The position numbers were made by a program, and so were the translations under genes. Positions 44,269 to 53,451 of a stretch of 64,000 nt of DNA are shown here, piece by piece. The first letter of the stretch is position 1. The number at the start of each line of letters is the position of its first letter. Location of the stretch: assembly GCF_018130065.1 (NCBI RefSeq), contig NZ_JAFCME010000003.1, forward strand, positions 118,501 to 182,500, given 5' to 3'. The notes under the pieces were generated by a model. The model was not told the origin of the DNA. It searched no databases and saw only the letters and a program-made list of their open reading frames with translations. The DNA is from Bradyrhizobium sp. AUGA SZCCT0158 (GTDB lineage: Bacteria; Pseudomonadota; Alphaproteobacteria; Rhizobiales; Xanthobacteraceae).

Positions 44269-44370
44269 GAATTAAGAGACCTGCAATGCGGGACGCTTCC
44301 GCAGTTGAATTTCCCCGCCCGCTGTTCCATGAAGCATTCCAAGTAAATAAACCCCTGAGGGAGCAGTACA

Positions 44371-45213
44371 ATGAAGCTTGTTCGTTACGGCGCGCTTGGC
44401 CAGGAAAAGCCCGGCCTGATCGATAAATCCGGCCAGCTGCGCGATCTTTCCGCGCATGTGAAAGATCTCAACGGCGAGGCCTATGCGCCCGCTTCGCTGG
44501 CCAAGCTTGCCGCGCTGGACCCCTCAAAACTTCCCGCCGTCGATGGCAAGCCGCGCTTCGGCGCGCCGGTCACCGGCATCTCGAAATTCGTCGCGATCGG
44601 CCTCAACTATGTCGATCACGCCAAGGAAACCGGCAATCCGATTCCGCCCGAGCCGATCTTCTTCCTCAAGGCCAACACTTCGCTGAGCGGTCCGAACGAC
44701 GCGATCGAGAAGCCGCGCGAGTCCAAGAAGCTCGACTGGGAAGTCGAGATCGCCGCCATCATCGGCACCCGCGCCAAATATGTCAGCGAGGCCGACGCGC
44801 TCAACCACGTCGCCGGCTACTGCGTCTGCAACGACGTCTCCGAGCGCTACTTCCAGCAGGAGCGCGGCGGCCAATGGACCAAGGGCAAGTCGCACGACAC
44901 GTTCGGCCCGGTCGGCCCGTGGCTGGTGACCAAGGATGAAATCGCCGACGTGCAGAAGCTATCGATGTGGCTCGACGTCAACGGCAAGCGCTGCCAGACC
45001 GGATCGACCTCGACCATGATCTTCACCATGGCGAAGTGCATCGCCTATGTCTCGACGTTCCTCACGCTGCTGCCCGGCGACATCATCACGACAGGCACGC
45101 CCCCCGGCGTCGGCGCCGGCATGAAGCCGCCGCAATTCCTCAATGTCGGCGACGTCGTCACCCTCGGCATTGAGGGCCTCGGCGAACAGCGGCAGCAAGT
45201 CATCGAGGCGTGA
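44371..45213 (+). CDS. Fumarylacetoacetate hydrolase-family protein
   Basis: This is a 280-residue FAH-superfamily enzyme with VAIGLNYVDHAKE, the metal-binding WEVEIAAIIG (Glu pair) and TGTPPGVGAG. Members hydrolyse C-C bonds of acylpyruvates or hydrate 2-hydroxy-dienoates at the end of aromatic meta-cleavage. The start follows GAGGGAG. Its presence with a GST and an enoyl-CoA hydratase fits an aromatic or terpenoid pathway, but the substrate is unknown. Confidence 0.95.
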   Translation: MKLVRYGALGQEKPGLIDKSGQLRDLSAHVKDLNGEAYAPASLAKLAALDPSKLPAVDGKPRFGAPVTGISKFVAIGLNYVDHAKETGNPIPPEPIFFLKANTSLSGPNDAIEKPRESKKLDWEVEIAAIIGTRAKYVSEADALNHVAGYCVCNDVSERYFQQERGGQWTKGKSHDTFGPVGPWLVTKDEIADVQKLSMWLDVNGKRCQTGSTSTMIFTMAKCIAYVSTFLTLLPGDIITTGTPPGVGAGMKPPQFLNVGDVVTLGIEGLGEQRQQVIEA

Positions 45214-45251
45214 GGCTTTGGGCGACACGTAGCGCTTGCTCACTCGTCGTC

Positions 45252-45360
45252 ATGCCCGGGCTTGACCCGGGCATCCACGTCTTGACGGTCTAACGGATAA
45301 AAAGACGTGGATGGCCGGGACATCTAGCGCGAAGACGCGCTTCGCGCTTCTGCCCGGCCA
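45252..45360. repeat. Bradyrhizobium-type intergenic repeat
   Basis: ATGCCCGGG-CTTGA-CCCGGGCAT (45252-45274) is a perfect 9-bp hairpin. CCACGTCTT following it pairs with AAGACGTGG (45302-45310), giving nested palindromes typical of dispersed elements in the genus. Boundaries are approximate. Confidence 0.7.
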
Positions 45361-45392
45361 TGACGGTGAATAAGACAAAGAGGATTCCAAAA

Positions 45393-46007
45393 ATGAAACT
45401 CAGCTTCTCTCCCGCCTCGCCATTCGCCCGCAAGGTCCGCATCGCCGCGATCGAGACCGGGCTGATCGACAAGATCGAATTCATTTCGGCGACGGTGGCG
45501 CCCGGCACAGCCAACGAGGAATATTCGAAGATCACGCCGCTGAAGAAGCTGCCGGTGCTGATCCTCGATAACGGCGACGTCATCTTGGATTCCTACGTCA
45601 TCGTCGAATATCTCGACGAACTCGCCGGCGGCAACAAACTGATCCCGGCCTCCGGCCCGACGCGCTGGCAGGTCAAGTCGGATCATTCCCTGCTGCAGGG
45701 CATGCTCGATGCCATGCTGCTGTGCCGCTACGAGGGCATGGTGCGTCCGCAGGAATTGCGGTGGAAGGCTTGGTCGGACGACCACTGGAACCGGGCCTGG
45801 ACCGGCATGGCGCGGTTCGAGAACAAGCCCGACGTGTTGTCGCGGCCGTTCGACATCGTGCAGATCGGCCTCGTCTGCGTGCTCGGTTACGCCGATTTCC
45901 GCTTTGCCGATTGCGGCTGGCGCAAGGCGTTTCCGAAGCTCGATGCCTTCCATCAGCGCATGCTGGAGCGGCCGTCGGTGAAAATCTCGGTACCGCCGCC
46001 GGCGTAA
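45393..46007 (+). CDS. Glutathione S-transferase family protein
   Basis: This is a 204-residue GST with a thioredoxin-like N-terminal domain (SPASPFARKVRIAAIE, cis-Pro region KKLPVLIL, DSYVIVEYLDE) and an all-helical C-terminal domain (from about 85). ATG 45393 has AGAGGA at correct spacing and begins at the first beta strand. The frame extends to 45360. Possible roles: conjugation or isomerisation of a catabolic intermediate with glutathione. Confidence 0.93.
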   Translation: MKLSFSPASPFARKVRIAAIETGLIDKIEFISATVAPGTANEEYSKITPLKKLPVLILDNGDVILDSYVIVEYLDELAGGNKLIPASGPTRWQVKSDHSLLQGMLDAMLLCRYEGMVRPQELRWKAWSDDHWNRAWTGMARFENKPDVLSRPFDIVQIGLVCVLGYADFRFADCGWRKAFPKLDAFHQRMLERPSVKISVPPPA

Positions 46008-46023
46008 CAATGGAGACGGCGGC

Positions 46024-47211
46024 ATGCGTGAGGGCGGCAGGAAATTGCGGCGCCTCGGCATCGCCGCCGCGCTCCTGCTGTCGGCGTCCGTGACCGCGCG
46101 GGGACAGACCGGCATGGCTTGCGGAACGCCCACGGCCCTCGACGATGGCTGGACCATCGCCTCCCCCGAAAGCGTCGGCCTCGATGGCGCGCGGCTTTGC
46201 ACTATCGCGGCGCGCCTGAAGGAAACTCAGGCCAACGTCCATGCCGTGGTCATCGTCCGCCACGGCAAGCTCGCGTTCGAACAATATTTCGCGGGCTATG
46301 ACGAGTCCTGGGGCCAGGGCGGCGGCCAGCACGCGTTCGACGCTACGACCAGGCACGACATGCGCTCGGCCTCGAAGAGCGTGATCTCGCTTTTGGTCGG
46401 CATCGCGATCGATCGCAAGCTGATCGCGAGCGCGGACGAGCCCGTCGTCAAATTCTATCCGGAATATTCTGACCTGAAATCGCCGGGCTGGGACCACGTC
46501 ACGCTCCGTCATCTGCTCACAATGTCGTCCGGCATGCAGTGGGACGAGAACCGCGCCTGGAATGATCCGAAGAACGACGAACCGCATTTGAGCAGCGAGG
46601 CCGAGCCGATCCGCTACATCCTGTCGAAGCCGATCGTAAAGCCGCCCGACAATGTGTGGACCTATAATGGCGGCGGGACCGATCTGCTCGGCAACATCCT
46701 CGAGCGCGTTGCCGGCAAGCCGCTGCAAGCGTTCGCGCGCGAGGCACTGTTTGGGCCGATCGGCATTACCGATTTGGAATGGAAGAATTATCCCAAGAAC
46801 GGGAAAGTCGCCTCCGCCGTCGGCCTGCGGATGCGGCCGCGCGATGCCGCCAGGATCGGACAGCTCGTGCTCAATCGCGGCGCCTGGGATGGCAAGACAA
46901 TCGTCTCGCCGGGATGGATCGAGCAATCGGTCCGGCCACGCTTTCAGGCGATCGGCTATTTCAGCGGGCTGTTTTTCTACGGCCAGCAATGGTGGATGGG
47001 ACGCTCGATCGCGCTGGAGACGGAAGTGAAGTGGATTGCCGCGATGGGCCTCGGCGGCCAGCGGCTTTTCATCGTGCCCGACCGCCATCTTGTGGTGATG
47101 ACGACTTCCGGGCTTTACTGGCAACCGGGCCAGGGCAACGGGGCGCTCGACATGATGGCGAACTACATCCTTCCCGCCGTTCGCGACAGCAAGAACAAGG
47201 AAAAGCCATGA
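46024..47211 (+). CDS. Secreted serine hydrolase, class C beta-lactamase fold
   Basis: This is a 395-residue exported protein. A signal peptide (LGIAAALLLSASVTARG) leads to a penicillin-binding/beta-lactamase-like domain with Ser115-x-x-Lys118 in RSASKSV and Tyr-x-Asn in TYNGGG. Members are esterases or D-aminopeptidases more often than beta-lactamases. Its stop overlaps the next start by ATGA, so it is coupled to the MBL-fold gene. Confidence 0.92.
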   Translation: MREGGRKLRRLGIAAALLLSASVTARGQTGMACGTPTALDDGWTIASPESVGLDGARLCTIAARLKETQANVHAVVIVRHGKLAFEQYFAGYDESWGQGGGQHAFDATTRHDMRSASKSVISLLVGIAIDRKLIASADEPVVKFYPEYSDLKSPGWDHVTLRHLLTMSSGMQWDENRAWNDPKNDEPHLSSEAEPIRYILSKPIVKPPDNVWTYNGGGTDLLGNILERVAGKPLQAFAREALFGPIGITDLEWKNYPKNGKVASAVGLRMRPRDAARIGQLVLNRGAWDGKTIVSPGWIEQSVRPRFQAIGYFSGLFFYGQQWWMGRSIALETEVKWIAAMGLGGQRLFIVPDRHLVVMTTSGLYWQPGQGNGALDMMANYILPAVRDSKNKEKP

Positions 47212-48077
47212 GCCTGAAATTCACCGTCGGCGATCTCACCATCCACCGCATCATCGAGCAGGAAACCACTTTCGTGCCGGCGCTGGAGATGCTGCCGGGA
47301 CTGACGCCGGAAGTGCTGGCGGAGAACCGCGGCTGGATGCAGAAGGCCGGCGCGCTCGATGCCGAAGACGTGCTGATCCTGTGTTTCCAGTCCTACATCG
47401 TGAAGACACCGCACCACACCATCCTGATCGACAGCTGCATCGGCAACGACAAGCCGAGGCCGCTGCGTCCGAAATGGAACATGAAGACCGACGACACGTA
47501 CGCGCTCGCGCTCGCTGCGGCGGGTTTTTCAGTCGGCGATATCGATTATGTCATGTGCACGCATCTGCATGTCGACCATGTCGGCTGGAACACGCGGCTG
47601 GAAAACGGCCGCTGGGTGCCGACCTTCCCGAAGGCGCGTTACGTGTTCGGCAAGGCCGAGTTCGACTACTGGACCGAGACAAATTCAAAAACACCCGTGC
47701 CGCCGTTCGGCGACAGCGTGTTGCCGGTGGTCGAAGCCAGACAGTCTGAAATCGTGCGCGACGATTTTGCGATCGGCGACCACGCCCGCCTGCTGCCGAC
47801 GCCGGGACACACCCCCGGCCATCTCGCCTTCACCTTCGGCCGCGGCAAGGACGATGCGGTATTCTCGGGCGATCTGATGCACTCGCCGCTGCAGACGCGC
47901 TACCCGGAGATGTCGGTCAAGTTCGACGTCGACCAGGCGCAGGCGGGCGTCACGCGCCGCAGTTTCCTCGAACGCTATTGCGACACCGACACGCTGTGCT
48001 GCACCGCGCATTTCCCCTCACCGTCCGTGGGGAAAATCCGCCGCGCCGGCAACGGGTTTACCTGCGAGGCGATATGA
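47208..48077 (+). CDS. Metallo-beta-lactamase-fold hydrolase, paralogue of 43328-44176
   Basis: This is a 289-residue MBL-fold hydrolase with CTHLHVDHVGW, TPGHTPGH, FSGDLMHSP and CCTAHFPSP. It shares long identical stretches with the MBL enzyme four genes upstream. It starts at ATG 47208, overlapping the previous gene by ATGA, and ends ATGA-overlapped with the enoyl-CoA hydratase gene. The frame also continues far upstream, but that region belongs to the serine hydrolase. Confidence 0.92.
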   Translation: MSLKFTVGDLTIHRIIEQETTFVPALEMLPGLTPEVLAENRGWMQKAGALDAEDVLILCFQSYIVKTPHHTILIDSCIGNDKPRPLRPKWNMKTDDTYALALAAAGFSVGDIDYVMCTHLHVDHVGWNTRLENGRWVPTFPKARYVFGKAEFDYWTETNSKTPVPPFGDSVLPVVEARQSEIVRDDFAIGDHARLLPTPGHTPGHLAFTFGRGKDDAVFSGDLMHSPLQTRYPEMSVKFDVDQAQAGVTRRSFLERYCDTDTLCCTAHFPSPSVGKIRRAGNGFTCEAI

Positions 48078-48883
48078 CCGCGGCCATCGAAACACCAGCC
48101 TTCGAAACCCTCGCGCTGGAGCGAGTGGACGAGCACGTGACGATCGTACGGCTGAACCGGCCGGACGCCTCCAATGCGCTCAACACCCAGATGGGCCGCG
48201 ATCTCGTGCGCTGTTTCGAGGATGTCGCGCTCGATCCGGCCAATCTGCGCTGCATCGTCCTGACCGGCTCCGGCGACAAGGCCTTTTGTGCGGGCGGCGA
48301 CCTGAAAGAGCGCCGCGGCATGACCGACGAGCAATGGACGCGCCAGCACGTGATCTTCGAGCGGATGGTGCGGGCGCTGATCGACTGCCCGGTCCCGATC
48401 ATCGGCGCCGTCAATGGCGCGGCCTATGGTGGCGGCTGCGAGATCGCGGGTTGTTGTGATTTCCTCTACGCGGCCGAGACCGCGCGCTTTGCGCTCACGG
48501 AGGTCACGCTCGGCATCATGCCCGGCGGCGGCGGCACGCAAACCCTGCCCCGCGCGGTCGGCGAGCGCCGCGCCAAGGAATTGATATTGACCGGCAAACC
48601 GTTTACGGCAGCGCAGGCGCGCGACTGGGGGCTTGTGAACGAAGTGTTTCCGCAAGCCGATCTATTGCCGGAAGCGCTGGCGACCGCGTCGCACATTGCC
48701 CGCAACGCGCCGATCTCGGTCCGTCAAGCAAAGCTTGCGATCCACCGCGGCCTGCAGTCATCGCTGCGCGACGGCCTCGCACTCGAGATCGAGGCCTATA
48801 ACCGGATGGTGCCGACCGAGGACCGCCGCGAAGGCGTGCTGGCGTTCAACGAGAAGCGGCCGCCGAATTTCAAGGGGCGGTAG
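48074..48883 (+). CDS. Enoyl-CoA hydratase/isomerase family
   Basis: This is a 269-residue crotonase-fold enzyme. AFCAGGDLKER supplies the first oxyanion-hole segment. GAAYGGGCEIAGCCDF the second. ALTEVTLGIMPGGGGTQTL holds the conserved Glu of hydratases. The coupled start with the MBL gene places it in the same operon. Predicted to hydrate an unsaturated acyl-CoA from the cluster's pathway. Confidence 0.95.
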   Translation: MTAAIETPAFETLALERVDEHVTIVRLNRPDASNALNTQMGRDLVRCFEDVALDPANLRCIVLTGSGDKAFCAGGDLKERRGMTDEQWTRQHVIFERMVRALIDCPVPIIGAVNGAAYGGGCEIAGCCDFLYAAETARFALTEVTLGIMPGGGGTQTLPRAVGERRAKELILTGKPFTAAQARDWGLVNEVFPQADLLPEALATASHIARNAPISVRQAKLAIHRGLQSSLRDGLALEIEAYNRMVPTEDRREGVLAFNEKRPPNFKGR

Positions 48884-48938
48884 ACCAGGATCTCAAAGAG
48901 CCAGCATCGCGTCGCTTTGATCTTAGCCTGCTTTCGCT

Positions 48939-49118
48939 TCACCGGTACAGCATGGCGTATGCGAGCACCCCGGCTACGATCCAGAACAACAAGCCGGTAA
49001 AGACACACATGATGTCGGGAGGGCGCCGCCATCCAAACGGACCGAGCAGCCTTCTTCCAGTAGCGGCAAACAACTCTTCGAACAGCGCGCCGATTAATCC
49101 TGTGATCAGGTCAGCCAT
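48939..49118 (-). CDS. Small membrane protein
   Basis: This is a 59-residue protein. An amphipathic N-terminus (ADLITGLIGALFEELFAATG) is followed by a basic loop and one membrane helix (IMCVFTGLLFWIVAGVLAYA). ATG 49118 is preferred to GTG 49133. Unknown function. Confidence 0.6.
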   Translation of the reverse strand: MADLITGLIGALFEELFAATGRRLLGPFGWRRPPDIMCVFTGLLFWIVAGVLAYAMLYR

Positions 49119-49375
49119 ACTTTGTGGCGCCACGCTGTTTGGACAATCCGATCGTCAGCAGTCAGCGGTTGTCGATCAAACCTACCAAAACTTCGTGGAT
49201 AGGCTTCTTCAAATTGTGTTGATGGCAAAGAATCCAGAACCAATCTGCCCCTCGACCCTGATGAAAAGCGAGTTGTAAGACAAATACTCGTCGCGTTGTG
49301 CGAGTGGAGCGGTTATCATGTTCGTCGTAATCGGATAGGAGCTTTGAAGCTGATTTCACAGCGAGGGCGACGGAC

Positions 49376-52300
49376 ATGTGGCTCATACTTCTCGACGCAT
49401 CTGGTTCGATGGCGGATCCATTCAGCAGCACCAGCGAGTTCGCGGCCCGCACGCGGCAAAGCAAGAGCACTGTGAAGATTGATGCCGCAAAAGAATCGCT
49501 TATTCTTCACATGCGAGGATTGGGTCAGGCGACCGAAACCGCGATCTTCGTCTTCAGAGATGAAGCCGAACTAATCTACGAAGGCCTATCGTCTCAAAAC
49601 AGCAGAATAGAAGCGACGCTCGCGACCGTCAAAGCCGGGGGCGGCACGGATATTGCGGCAGCGCTTACCGCTGTGAGCCGCCACGTGGATGCTCATCCCG
49701 ACCAACCCCTTATCCGGGTACTATTGATTTCGGACGGCTTATCAAGCGTCGACGCAGCCGAGTCCGCGGCCGCCGAACTCAGGAAGCGACGAGTCCCAAT
49801 CGACGCCATTCTCATCGATCCGAGTGAACCAGGTGAAGAACTGATCCGGCGTGTGATCGGGGGACTCGGCAGTGTTTCCGGAGTGACTTCCGTGTCCGAA
49901 CTGGGCAAGGCAATTGGCGATATCGGCGAGGAGATGCGGTCCGACGTCGCGGCTGCGGCTCAAGCCCAAACCAACCTCGATACCGCGATGCAGGCAACAC
50001 CGTCCGTGGCCCCAGCGGAGGATGTCAGTTTCACCGCAGCCTATCCAGGCGAGCTCGCCCAGGACAATTGGGCCTCCTTGTTGGTGTATGTACATCTGTC
50101 GGCGCTGGGAGACGAGGCTCGCAGTCGCGCTCTGGGTCTGGGCCGGCTCAAGGGGTCCGAGGTGCTTAGTCCGTCCATGCCTGGGTCAAGCCGTTTCCCA
50201 CGCGGTACCACCCTCACACTCACGCCTCGGATCGAAGACTTCGTTATCAATCCACCCGCCGCAACAATCAATTGGTACGAGGACATTGAGAGCCACGAGT
50301 TTCGGATTCGTCCAGGCCGTGCAACGTCGGGGCCAATCCTCGGCGAGGTCGAAGTCGCGGTCAGGGGCCTTCCCATTGCGCGGGTACCACTGTCGATCCT
50401 CGTTCGTCCAACCTCCGACCCGCGGCCAGGCAATAGTGAATCAAAAACAAGTGTTTGCGGGCCGTTCAAGACTGTTTTCGCGTCATACGCCCGAACGAAC
50501 TTGGATGTCGTCAAGGCCTGCGCCAGCGTGTATTCCGGCCTCGGCATCTACACGGTAATCGACAAGGACGCTTTGATTGCAGGACAAGCCTGGCGTCCCG
50601 CGATCCGCGCCTTGATGGCTCGCGCAGACGCGTTCCAGCTTTTTTGGTCCAACGACTCGAGCGTTTCGCGGCCTGTTCAGGACGAAATTGTGGAAGCCAT
50701 CTCGCTTCAAGGCGACCGGGGGGAAGGCTTCATACGGCCAACTTATTGGATCGCGCCACCGCCCCCTCTGCCTCCGCAACTGGCTTCGCTAAACTTCACG
50801 TTTCTGGATCTCGATTGGCTGAAAAACCCATCCACTGACCTTCCGTCGCGAAGCGACCGCGACGTCCCGCTTACCGGTGCAGCTAAAATACCCGTTGCCG
50901 TTCTGCCCCTTTTGCCGGGAACCTCAATCAATGTCTGTCACGAAATCACGGCGGACACCTCCTTCGCCGTCGATTTCATCGAACAGACCACAGCGGCGCG
51001 ATATTATCCGGTACCGACATTGCTTGTGGACGAATACACGGTCCGCAGTATCCGAGCGACACAAACTGTCGACTATGAACCTCTCGACCATCAGCGCCAG
51101 AAAGCCCTGCTTGATTGGTCGAGCATCATCGGCAGCATCACAGTTGCCTTCCACGTGAACACCTTCTGGGATGGCTCGGACGCGGGTGTCGCAATCGCGC
51201 AACGCGCTGGACTGAACAGCACCTCATTTGAGGCCTTGCGCCGGATTTCCGAGGGACACCCGCGCTCCTGGCTTCAACCCGCCTGGGTGAGCCCTGGCAA
51301 TCGCAACAAACTCAACGAGATCCTGTCCCTTCATGACGCCGCAGCGTCTGTCGTCGAGGCGGCCCTGGCTGCGGACACCGCGAGCAGCAGTACGAATCTA
51401 AAAAGCTATCTGTGGAGTTCCGAAATCTGGATGGATTGGCAAGCCGAACTCGAGCCAATGGGGTTGAAGTTTTCGTTCCAATATCTGGATGCCAGCGGCG
51501 TTGCGTTCCGCAACGCCCTTCTTAAACTATGGAGGTTCATAGAGCCGGTTTTGGTCGGCTGTACGGATCGCCTCGAACCTCCAGCCCTACCCAGCCGTTT
51601 CCAGTCCGCCGTCCACATTGCCGACGCAATAATCCACGCGCTAAAGGGGCAGTTCGCAACAACGATCGATTTTATCTTGCGCGAGCTGGACGCAGGCGTG
51701 GGATGGCGCTCCGCTCACGCAGAGTTGCTGAACCTCGATTTGCCGGGTGTTGAGCCGGAGCAAAAATTCTTCGCATTCGCAGACGTCTTCTTCGGTGCAA
51801 TAACTACGGTGTTGAAACAGCGAATCCGAGAGGCCGGGGATGAAACCGTTCAGGTCGGCTATACCATTCCAATGCCGGCATGGCGGCGAATAGAGGCCCT
51901 GGGCCTGCGCAACAACGTAACCGCCTCGGAAACCGAATCTTACGACATGGAGGGTGGCAAAGATGCCAAGCTCAACGGTCCGATCAGTGGTTTCATCGAA
52001 TTGCTAAACGTTGCATGGGCCCGGGCAAGAGCCATTCTCAGCGGTCGAATCCGGGTCGATCGCTTCATCGCGAGCGACGTGCCGACCTACGGCATTTTTG
52101 CTCCAGCCAAGGTTGCAAAGGTTGACGCAGACTTGCAAGCCAGGATGCTGGAATGGGGCTTACGCAGCGAACTGATGTTACCAAACACCGACCGCGTTCT
52201 GCTTTGCGGCAATGCGCTCGACGATTTTCGTGCTACGCTCACGAAGCACCAAAAACAGAACGTCGCCCGACTGTTTCTTCGCAGCATTCTCGTCCACGAA

Positions 52301-52639
52301 CACTTCCATGCGTTCCTGGAGACCGCGCCCATGAGCAATGGGAAGCCGCCTCCCGGACCGAATTTTCTGGAGCAATGGAATGCCGCGAAGCCCGTTAACG
52401 AAGCTCTCGCTGCCTGGATGCAGGTCCACATGGCCCGCGACAATCAGCCGTTGTCCTCAATGATCGGGCAGTACGTCAGCGCCGGCTCCTATCCTGAATG
52501 GCCCTATGCCGGAGCAGAGACAATCGAAACCGTCTACCAGAAGGATGGAATTGAGGAGATTAGAAACCTCATAGGCAAGCTGAGGACTGATCCACCATTG
52601 GCGATTGCATGGATGGAGAAGCACGCAAAGCAGCCTTAA
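49376..52639 (+). CDS. vWA-TIR-HExxH multidomain protein
   Basis: This is a 1087-residue cytosolic-looking protein. Residues 1-190 form a vWA domain with a complete MIDAS: Asp7-x-Ser9-x-Ser11 (LDASGSM), Thr91 (GGGTD) and Asp120 (ISDG). Residues 200-355 are beta-rich and unknown. Residues 365-500 resemble TIR_2: KTVFASYAR, a long alternating sheet/helix region and Glu437 in VQDEIVEA at the position of the NADase glutamate. The ~450-residue middle is unassigned. HEHFH at 974-978 plus Glu1009 in NEALAAW form a gluzincin-type zinc site. vWA plus TIR occurs in bacterial conflict systems. No MoxR ATPase partner is adjacent. Function inferred only. Confidence 0.85.
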   Translation: MWLILLDASGSMADPFSSTSEFAARTRQSKSTVKIDAAKESLILHMRGLGQATETAIFVFRDEAELIYEGLSSQNSRIEATLATVKAGGGTDIAAALTAVSRHVDAHPDQPLIRVLLISDGLSSVDAAESAAAELRKRRVPIDAILIDPSEPGEELIRRVIGGLGSVSGVTSVSELGKAIGDIGEEMRSDVAAAAQAQTNLDTAMQATPSVAPAEDVSFTAAYPGELAQDNWASLLVYVHLSALGDEARSRALGLGRLKGSEVLSPSMPGSSRFPRGTTLTLTPRIEDFVINPPAATINWYEDIESHEFRIRPGRATSGPILGEVEVAVRGLPIARVPLSILVRPTSDPRPGNSESKTSVCGPFKTVFASYARTNLDVVKACASVYSGLGIYTVIDKDALIAGQAWRPAIRALMARADAFQLFWSNDSSVSRPVQDEIVEAISLQGDRGEGFIRPTYWIAPPPPLPPQLASLNFTFLDLDWLKNPSTDLPSRSDRDVPLTGAAKIPVAVLPLLPGTSINVCHEITADTSFAVDFIEQTTAARYYPVPTLLVDEYTVRSIRATQTVDYEPLDHQRQKALLDWSSIIGSITVAFHVNTFWDGSDAGVAIAQRAGLNSTSFEALRRISEGHPRSWLQPAWVSPGNRNKLNEILSLHDAAASVVEAALAADTASSSTNLKSYLWSSEIWMDWQAELEPMGLKFSFQYLDASGVAFRNALLKLWRFIEPVLVGCTDRLEPPALPSRFQSAVHIADAIIHALKGQFATTIDFILRELDAGVGWRSAHAELLNLDLPGVEPEQKFFAFADVFFGAITTVLKQRIREAGDETVQVGYTIPMPAWRRIEALGLRNNVTASETESYDMEGGKDAKLNGPISGFIELLNVAWARARAILSGRIRVDRFIASDVPTYGIFAPAKVAKVDADLQARMLEWGLRSELMLPNTDRVLLCGNALDDFRATLTKHQKQNVARLFLRSILVHEHFHAFLETAPMSNGKPPPGPNFLEQWNAAKPVNEALAAWMQVHMARDNQPLSSMIGQYVSAGSYPEWPYAGAETIETVYQKDGIEEIRNLIGKLRTDPPLAIAWMEKHAKQP

Positions 52640-52729
52640 TTGAGGTCGCTGTACGCAGCAACTTTCGGCGTGGCCCCCCGAGCACCCCGAGCACCGGGCA
52701 CTGCCCAAGAGCGACGCTAACAGCTATTC

Positions 52730-53272
52730 TCAATCGAACAGGTTCGGCGTGTGGTTCACGACAGCGCCTTCGATCGCCAGCATCTTCAATTTCGTCACCA
52801 CGCCGCCATTGGCGGAGAAGCCGCCCGGCTTGTTGCCCGCCGCCAGCACGCGGTGACAGGGCACCACGATCGGACAGGGGTTGCGGCCGAGCGCCTGGCC
52901 GACGTCGCGCGACAGTTCGACGCCGCCGAGCTTTTTCGCGATATCGCCATAGGTCATGGTCTTGCCCGGCGGAATGGTGCGCGCGATGTCGTAGACGCCG
53001 CGGTTGAACTCGGGCACGCCGTCGAGATCGAGCACGACGTCCGCCAGGTCGTTCGGCTTGCCGGCCAACAGCTCGACAATCCCTTCGATGGCGGCCTGCA
53101 CTTTGGCCGGCGGCTGCGCCTCGTCGATGTCGCCATGGCGCTGCTGCAGGCGGGTGCGGGTCTTCTTCTCGTCGCCCATCGGCAGTTGCACTGACACAAT
53201 GCCGCGCTCGCCCCACACGATGCCGCAGCGGCCGATCGGGGTGTCGAATATCGCAAATTGCTGTTCGGTCAT
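52730..53272 (-). CDS. Methylated-DNA-[protein]-cysteine S-methyltransferase
   Basis: This is a 180-residue DNA repair protein that transfers O6-alkyl groups from guanine to its own cysteine. The N-terminal part is followed by YGDIAKKLGG, GQALGRNPCPIVVPCHRVL with the acceptor Cys in PCHR, and GGFSANGG. ATG 53272, with GGAGCGAG upstream, begins at the family start. The frame opens earlier at 53326. It stands alone, without ada or alkA here. Confidence 0.96.
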   Translation of the reverse strand: MTEQQFAIFDTPIGRCGIVWGERGIVSVQLPMGDEKKTRTRLQQRHGDIDEAQPPAKVQAAIEGIVELLAGKPNDLADVVLDLDGVPEFNRGVYDIARTIPPGKTMTYGDIAKKLGGVELSRDVGQALGRNPCPIVVPCHRVLAAGNKPGGFSANGGVVTKLKMLAIEGAVVNHTPNLFD

Positions 53273-53451
53273 GATCTCGCTCCAGATCCTCTCGCTCCGA
53301 TAGTTTGAGCTTGATGCTGGTCCCAAATCTAGGCTTGGAGATTGTTGCTATCCACCCGAAACCTGAGGGAACTTGACGGCATAAACAACTTCCGATGATG
53401 TGGGATATTCACCGCGCCATTCAATGGCCCCGCCCCGCACACCGAGCCCGT

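Noticed and set aside
45673..47124. 483-codon minus-strand open frame
   Set aside because: Antisense to the GST and serine hydrolase genes, which have clear catalytic motifs.
49376..52639. Mg-chelatase/MoxR-type vWA protein
   Set aside because: No AAA+ ATPase partner is adjacent, the vWA is N-terminal, and TIR and HExxH regions follow.
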